The translations under genes were made by a program, and so were the position numbers. From contig JBKPIY010000014.1 in the NCBI GenBank assembly GCA_046730475.1, positions 1 through 16,339 on the forward strand: a DNA stretch of 16,339 nucleotides. The letters run 5' to 3'. The number at the start of each line of letters is the position of its first letter. Position 1 is the first letter of the stretch. This DNA is from JBKPIY01 sp046730475 (GTDB lineage: Bacteria > Actinomycetota > Thermoleophilia > Solirubrobacterales > 70-9). Positions 12,906-16,339 of the stretch are shown piece after piece. The notes beneath the pieces were generated by a model that was not told the origin of the DNA, did no database searches, and saw only the letters and a list, made by a program, of their open reading frames with translations.

Positions 12906-13937
12906 GTGTTCCACCTCAGGCTGTCAGCTCCCGGCCATCAGGCCCACCGGGTGAGCCGCTCCCTCGGGGCGCTGGAGGGGGTCCGGCGGCTGTTCGTGGT
13001 CGAGGCCTCGGACGCGGGGATGGCGCTGCTGTCGGCCGACGTCGAGGCGGGGACGGCCGACGCGCTCGTCGCCGAGCTCCGGGCATTCGGGGTAGGCGAG
13101 GACGACTACGTCCTCAGCCGGGTCGACGTCGTCGCTCCGATCCCGGTCGGCCGGACGCGGATCGGACGCACGGGAGGGTTCGCCTGGGTCGAGGTGCTCG
13201 GGGAGGCGCGGGCGAACTCGCGCCCGTTTGGGCGCTACATCGCCCTGATGTCGGCCGCGGCGGCGATCGCCGCCCGCGGGGTGATGTCGGCGAACGTGAT
13301 CCTGATCGTCGGCGCGATGGCGGTGAGCCCCGACCTCCTGCCGGTGTGTGCCGCCTGCGTCGGAGCGGTCGGCCGCCGGTGGCGGCTCGCGCGGCGGGCC
13401 GCGGCGACCCTGGTCGCCGGCCTCGCGATCGTGGCCGCGATCTCGACCGCCCTCGCCGCAGCGCTCGACTGGCTCGGCTTCCTCGCCGACGACTTCCGGG
13501 TGGGGGAGGGCGGCCTCGGCACCCTCGCCCACGTCGATTACTCGACCGTGCTCGTGGCCCTCGCCGCGGGGATGGCGGCGATGCTCTCCTTCGAGACGCG
13601 CGCCAGCGCGGCCGTCGGGGTCGCGATCTCGGTCACCACCATTCCCGCCTCCGCCTACCTGGGCGTCTCCTTCGGCGTCGGCGAGGCCTCGCGCGGGCTC
13701 GGCGCCCTCGAGGTGCTCGCGATCAACGTCTCCCTGCTGCTGACGGCGGGGTCGCTCACCCTCGCCGTCCAGCGTTGGGCGGCGGCCCGACGGGCGGAGA
13801 CGAGCGCGCAGGCCACCCCGCCACGCGAAGAGCCGGGGGTGACCGTCGGCGTCCGCCGGGTGACCCGCGGGCATCGGGGGCCCGCTCCAGGGGTACAAAC
13901 CCCGTGTGACGCGGTTCCTGATCATCACCGCCGATGA
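12906..13937 (+). CDS. DUF389-family membrane protein
   Basis: This is a 343-residue membrane protein of unknown function. A soluble N-terminal ferredoxin-like domain (about 1-80, ending DDYVLSRVDVVAPI) precedes several transmembrane helices: about 110-130, 133-152, 160-180, 215-235, 238-255 and 268-290. The stretch SANVILIVGAMAVSPDLLPVCAACVGAV corresponds to the family's conserved IGAMLIAPLMGPI element, but with PD instead of PL and no MGP. The last 45 residues are Arg/Pro-rich and look disordered. They overlap the start of the deacetylase gene by 32 bases in another frame. GTG at 12906 has no Shine-Dalgarno; a weak -10-like CACGAT lies at 12890-12895. No transport substrate has been assigned with certainty to this family. 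Confidence 0.8.
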   Translation: MFHLRLSAPGHQAHRVSRSLGALEGVRRLFVVEASDAGMALLSADVEAGTADALVAELRAFGVGEDDYVLSRVDVVAPIPVGRTRIGRTGGFAWVEVLGEARANSRPFGRYIALMSAAAAIAARGVMSANVILIVGAMAVSPDLLPVCAACVGAVGRRWRLARRAAATLVAGLAIVAAISTALAAALDWLGFLADDFRVGEGGLGTLAHVDYSTVLVALAAGMAAMLSFETRASAAVGVAISVTTIPASAYLGVSFGVGEASRGLGALEVLAINVSLLLTAGSLTLAVQRWAAARRAETSAQATPPREEPGVTVGVRRVTRGHRGPAPGVQTPCDAVPDHHRR

Positions 13938-14628
13938 CTACGGCTACTGGGACTCCTACAACGAGGGGATCCTGGCGGCGATCGAGGCCGGGGCGATCGA
14001 CTCGGTCAGCGCGTTGACCGAGCGCCAGTACTGCGATCCCGAGCCCCTGCTCGCGAGTGGGGTCGAGGTCGGCCTCCACATCGAATTCGAGGGCCGCTGG
14101 GGGCCGCGGAGCGCGGCGCCCGCCCGGAACTCGCTGCGGGTGCAGCTGGAGCGCTTCAGCGCCCTGTTCGGCCGCTGGCCCGCCTATCTCGATGGCCACC
14201 ACCATTGTCATGCCCGCCCCGAGCTCGCCACCCCGGTGATGCAGGCGGCCCTCCAGATCGGCGTCCCGGTGCGCTCGGTGAGCCCCGACCATCGCCAGTG
14301 GCTGAGCGAGCGCGGGATCCGTACCCAGGATCTTCTGATCGGCCGAATGGAGTCGTCCGAGCCCGTTCAGCCACCCGAGCTGCGAGACCTTCCCGACGGG
14401 GTGACCGAGTGGATGGTCCACCCCGGGTACCCCGACGAGGCATCGGGCTCCTCCTACGACCTCGCCCGCCGTGAAGACCTCGACCTGCTTATGCGGCTGC
14501 GGGTCCGGGCGCGCTTCGACGAGCCGATCTGGGGGGACGTGATTCGGGCCACTCACGCGGAGGCGTTCGCCCAGCCGCCCGGGCCGACCGAGACGGCGGC
14601 TGCGGAGCTACCGGATCAGGAGAGCTGA
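13906..14628 (+). CDS. ChbG/YdjC-type carbohydrate deacetylase
   Basis: This is a 240-residue cytoplasmic protein of the YdjC/ChbG family, metal-dependent deacetylases that remove an N-acetyl group from chitobiose-like sugars. All key motifs are present. TADDYG (8-13) holds the catalytic and metal Asp, and GLHIEF (around 56-61) and LDGHHHCHA (around 94-102) hold the metal-binding histidines. A C-terminal EWMVHPGY is near 166-173, followed by the helix with DLDLL. The exact sugar cannot be predicted. GTG at 13906 is fixed by the family N-terminus (FLIITADDYG). It lies inside the 3' end of DUF389, so the two genes overlap by 32 bases. TACAAA at 13894-13899, 6 nt upstream, could give a separate leaderless transcript. 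It converges on the WS/DGAT gene with only 3 bases between. Confidence 0.88.
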   Translation: MTRFLIITADDYGYWDSYNEGILAAIEAGAIDSVSALTERQYCDPEPLLASGVEVGLHIEFEGRWGPRSAAPARNSLRVQLERFSALFGRWPAYLDGHHHCHARPELATPVMQAALQIGVPVRSVSPDHRQWLSERGIRTQDLLIGRMESSEPVQPPELRDLPDGVTEWMVHPGYPDEASGSSYDLARREDLDLLMRLRVRARFDEPIWGDVIRATHAEAFAQPPGPTETAAAELPDQES

Positions 14629-14631
14629 GAT

Positions 14632-16134
14632 CTAGGAAGCGGTCGAGCCCTGCCGGCGACCGGGGCCGGGATCGCCGTTCGACCTCGCCGCGGCCTCGGA
14701 CGGGGAGGCGGCGCTGGGCACGAACCGGCGCAGGAAGCGACTGCGGCCACCCGCCGCGTCGAGGAGCTCGTCCAGGGAGGCCTCGAGGTCGCGGGCGAGG
14801 TCGTCGAGACCCGACATCGCGTCGTAGTCTCCGATCAGCCCGAAGTTGACCTGGCCGTCGTAGCTCATCACCCCGACACAGACGGCCTGGTTCTTGGCCA
14901 GCGGCACCATCGGGAAAACCCGCTCCATCCTCCGCCCGAGCAGGTAGAGGGGGAACTGGGGACCGGGGACGTTGGTGACCACCAGGTTGAAGAATCGCTG
15001 GCGCGACTGAAGCCGCGCCGCCTGACCGATCACGGTGGGCGGCGCGAAGTCGGCGAGCTGGGTGAGCAGGGTGGCGCCCAGGGCCTGCTTGGAGGCCTTG
15101 AGGTCCCCCATCGTCTCCCGGATCAGCCTCAGCCGCTCCAGCGGGTCCTCGCACCAAACCGGCAGCGGGGCCATCATCGAGCTCACCCGGTTGCCCAGGG
15201 CGCCGCGCTCCTCGGCGGTCCGCACGCTCACAGGTACCATCGCCCGCAGCTCGAGGCCCTGGGTGGGGTGCCCCCGGGCGCGGAGATAGCCTCCCACAGC
15301 GCCCGCCACGGCGGCGAGGACGACGTCATTGACCGTTCCGCCGAGCCGGTTCTTGACGAGCTTGAGATCGACGAGCGAGGCGCGGACCCAGGCGAAGCGG
15401 CGGTGCGGCCCGATCTGGACGTTGAGGGGCGTCGGTGGCGCCGCCAGCCCGGTCCAGGCGAAGGTGCCCGCGGCGACCAGGGAGTCGACGAGGCGGGCGG
15501 CCGCCCGGCGCGGGCCCCGCATCACCCGGCGAAAACCGCGGGCGATCTCCCGGGGGCTGAGGACCCGCTCGAGCAGTGCCTCGGTGAGCAGCTCGGTGTC
15601 GCTCGGCTCGGGTCGGGGGCTCCAGTGTTCCGGGGGCGCGGGGGAGGAGGGTGGCTCCTCGGGATCGCGCTCGGCTTCGTACAGGACAGTGGTTATGTCA
15701 ACCCCGGATACCCCGTCGACGAGGCAGTGGTGGCTCTTGCCGACGATCGCGAACCGCCCCTCTGACAGCCCCTCGATCAGCCACAGCTCCCAGAGCGGCT
15801 TCGAGCGGTCGAGCTGCTGCGAGAAGATCCGCGCGGCGATGTTACGAAGCTGCTCCTCGCTTCCGGGCGGTGGGAGGGAGGTATGGCGGACGTGGTACGA
15901 GAGGTTCAGGTGGGGATCGTCCACCCAGACCGGGCGGCCCTGCCCGAACGGAATGAACCGCAGCTTCTGGCGGAACCGCGGCACCAAGTGCAGCCGTGAG
16001 GCGATGTGGTCCCGGAACTCGGTGTACCCAGGCGCCGGTCCCTCGAAGATCGTGGTCGACGCGACGTGCATGTGCGCCCCGTCGCGCTCGAGGTGCAGGA
16101 ACGAGGAGTCGAGCCCTGTGAGGCGGTCGGCCAC
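14632..16134 (-). CDS. Wax ester synthase/diacylglycerol acyltransferase (WS/DGAT)
   Basis: This 500-residue acyltransferase transfers acyl groups from acyl-CoA to fatty alcohols or diacylglycerol, making wax esters or triacylglycerol at the cytoplasmic membrane. The active-site HHxxxDG is present as His135-His136-Cys-Leu-Val-Asp140-Gly141. Other family marks are LTGLDSSFLHLE (5-16), SKPLWELWLIEGL (111-123), NDVVLAAVAGAVGGYL (about 266-281), MVPVSVR (about 294-300) and TNVPGPQFPLYLLG further on. Length is close to Acinetobacter AtfA and the mycobacterial Tgs proteins. The last 35 residues are Ser/Arg-rich. The start codon is GTG at 16134, with no clear Shine-Dalgarno and a weak -10-like GAAGAT on the minus strand at 16146-16141. 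A CRP-type palindrome lies 23 bases upstream and may affect this gene too. Confidence 0.93.
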   Translation of the reverse strand: MADRLTGLDSSFLHLERDGAHMHVASTTIFEGPAPGYTEFRDHIASRLHLVPRFRQKLRFIPFGQGRPVWVDDPHLNLSYHVRHTSLPPPGSEEQLRNIAARIFSQQLDRSKPLWELWLIEGLSEGRFAIVGKSHHCLVDGVSGVDITTVLYEAERDPEEPPSSPAPPEHWSPRPEPSDTELLTEALLERVLSPREIARGFRRVMRGPRRAAARLVDSLVAAGTFAWTGLAAPPTPLNVQIGPHRRFAWVRASLVDLKLVKNRLGGTVNDVVLAAVAGAVGGYLRARGHPTQGLELRAMVPVSVRTAEERGALGNRVSSMMAPLPVWCEDPLERLRLIRETMGDLKASKQALGATLLTQLADFAPPTVIGQAARLQSRQRFFNLVVTNVPGPQFPLYLLGRRMERVFPMVPLAKNQAVCVGVMSYDGQVNFGLIGDYDAMSGLDDLARDLEASLDELLDAAGGRSRFLRRFVPSAASPSEAAARSNGDPGPGRRQGSTAS

Positions 16135-16156
16135 GGCCTGATCTTCGCACAGCCAG

Positions 16157-16172
16157 TGTGATCACGATCACA
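16157..16172. promoter_or_regulatory. CRP/FNR-family (cAMP receptor) binding site
   Basis: TGTGATCACGATCACA matches the CRP consensus TGTGA-N6-TCACA exactly and has 7-bp perfect arms (TGTGATC/GATCACA). It lies between the divergent WS/DGAT gene and the riboswitch. Its centre at 16164.5 is 41.5 bp from the start site predicted for the + strand promoter (16206), the class II activator position. Confidence 0.7.
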
Positions 16173-16193
16173 GTCGGCTTTGTTAGCGACCCC

Positions 16194-16199
16194 TAACCT
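16194..16199 (+). promoter_or_regulatory. -10 element of the CRP-dependent riboswitch promoter
   Basis: TAACCT fits TAnnnT and predicts a start near 16206. The -35 position falls on the edge of the CRP site with no -35 consensus, as expected for an activator-dependent promoter. A GTTAG-N6-CTAAC inverted repeat (16182-16197) overlaps this -10; its meaning is unclear. Confidence 0.5.
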
Positions 16200-16225
16200 C
16201 GCGCGACGGTAGTTGAAAAACGACC

Positions 16226-16339
16226 GCCGAGTCGCCCGGAGCGAAACCGGGCGAGCGGGGAACCCAACTGCCGGCCGCCGGGCCGTCCGGGGGCCGCCAA
16301 CCAATTTGGTGTGCGGCTGGTGGACGGCCCAAAGGCGCC
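16226..16339 (+). ncRNA. ydaO-type c-di-AMP riboswitch, 5' part (cut by window end)
   Basis: GCCGAGTC (16226-16233), an 8-bp stem with AGCGAAA loop (16232-16254), and GAGCGGGGAACCCAA (16253-16267) reproduce the 5' half of the ydaO/yuaA aptamer; the last block matches the Bacillus ydaO sequence I recall at 14 of 15 positions. A long hairpin follows (GGGCCGTCC 16280-16288 with GGACGGCCC 16322-16330, plus an inner GCCGC/GCGGC pair), in the place of the variable arm. The expected GGGGTGAA and the 3' half lie beyond the window. In actinobacteria this riboswitch usually precedes muralytic enzyme genes such as rpfA or NlpC/P60 genes, where c-di-AMP binding reduces expression. Confidence 0.72.

Noticed and set aside
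16201..16339. Cobalamin riboswitch
   Set aside because: No B12-box was seen; the GAGCGGGGAACCCAA block and preceding stem fit ydaO much better.
1..16339. Insertion sequences, prophage, CRISPR, toxin-antitoxin or a defence island
   Set aside because: No transposase, integrase, regular spacers or terminal repeats were seen. Base composition looks uniform and all genes fit a chromosomal core or accessory context.

Overview
The window is a very GC-rich bacterial chromosome segment with densely packed genes on both strands and no mobile elements, CRISPR arrays, rRNA or tRNA genes that I can see. Gene content points to Actinomycetota, most likely Thermoleophilia/Solirubrobacterales or a close uncultivated relative. 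The evidence is a GarA-type FHA protein next to an FtsR-type MerR regulator downstream of pgsA, a single-motif RsiG-like protein of the kind known from Rubrobacter, a WS/DGAT acyltransferase, and a secreted protein with the NSV..DI.NGAV..ADL leader I associate with that lineage. This placement is inference; no phylogeny was run.

Left part (1-5121): the C-terminal half of ispG (isoprenoid synthesis), proS (prolyl-tRNA synthetase) and pgsA (phospholipid head-group synthesis) run in one direction. A perfect TATAAT -10 then precedes a tightly packed operon: an RsiG-like c-di-GMP-binding anti-sigma candidate, a zinc-ribbon plus FHA protein (GarA-like), an FtsR-like MerR regulator, a possible 22-codon ORF, an SRPBCC protein, and an FAD-dependent alkyl-dihydroxyacetonephosphate synthase-like enzyme that appears to start at CTG (5118-6767). 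Successive stop and start codons overlap or nearly touch, so translational coupling is likely along much of the operon.

Middle part (6789-10578): a convergent single-pass membrane protein joins a cytoplasmic helix-turn-helix-like domain to an extracytoplasmic RskA-like domain. Divergent from it is a hotdog thioesterase that shares a CTAG stop palindrome with the convergent nadE (glutamine-dependent NAD synthetase). nadE is divergent from a small IrrE/ImmA-like metallopeptidase, with a perfect 8-bp inverted repeat over the nadE -10 and start codon.

Right part (10642-16339): a secreted lineage-specific protein with a clear -35/-10 promoter converges on a six-helix potassium-channel-like protein. 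A cupin, a DUF389 membrane protein and a ChbG/YdjC-type deacetylase follow, then a convergent WS/DGAT. The last 200 bases hold a near-perfect CRP box, a -10 spaced as in a class II CRP promoter, and the 5' part of a ydaO-type c-di-AMP riboswitch reading out of the window on the + strand.

Several genes (proS, thioesterase, nadE, irrE-like, probably chbG and WS/DGAT) lack a Shine-Dalgarno sequence but have a TAnnnT-like -10 only 6-8 nt before the start codon, as expected of leaderless transcripts. The most interesting content is regulatory: proteins and sites linked to c-di-GMP, Thr phosphorylation, cAMP and c-di-AMP sit within one 16-kb window.
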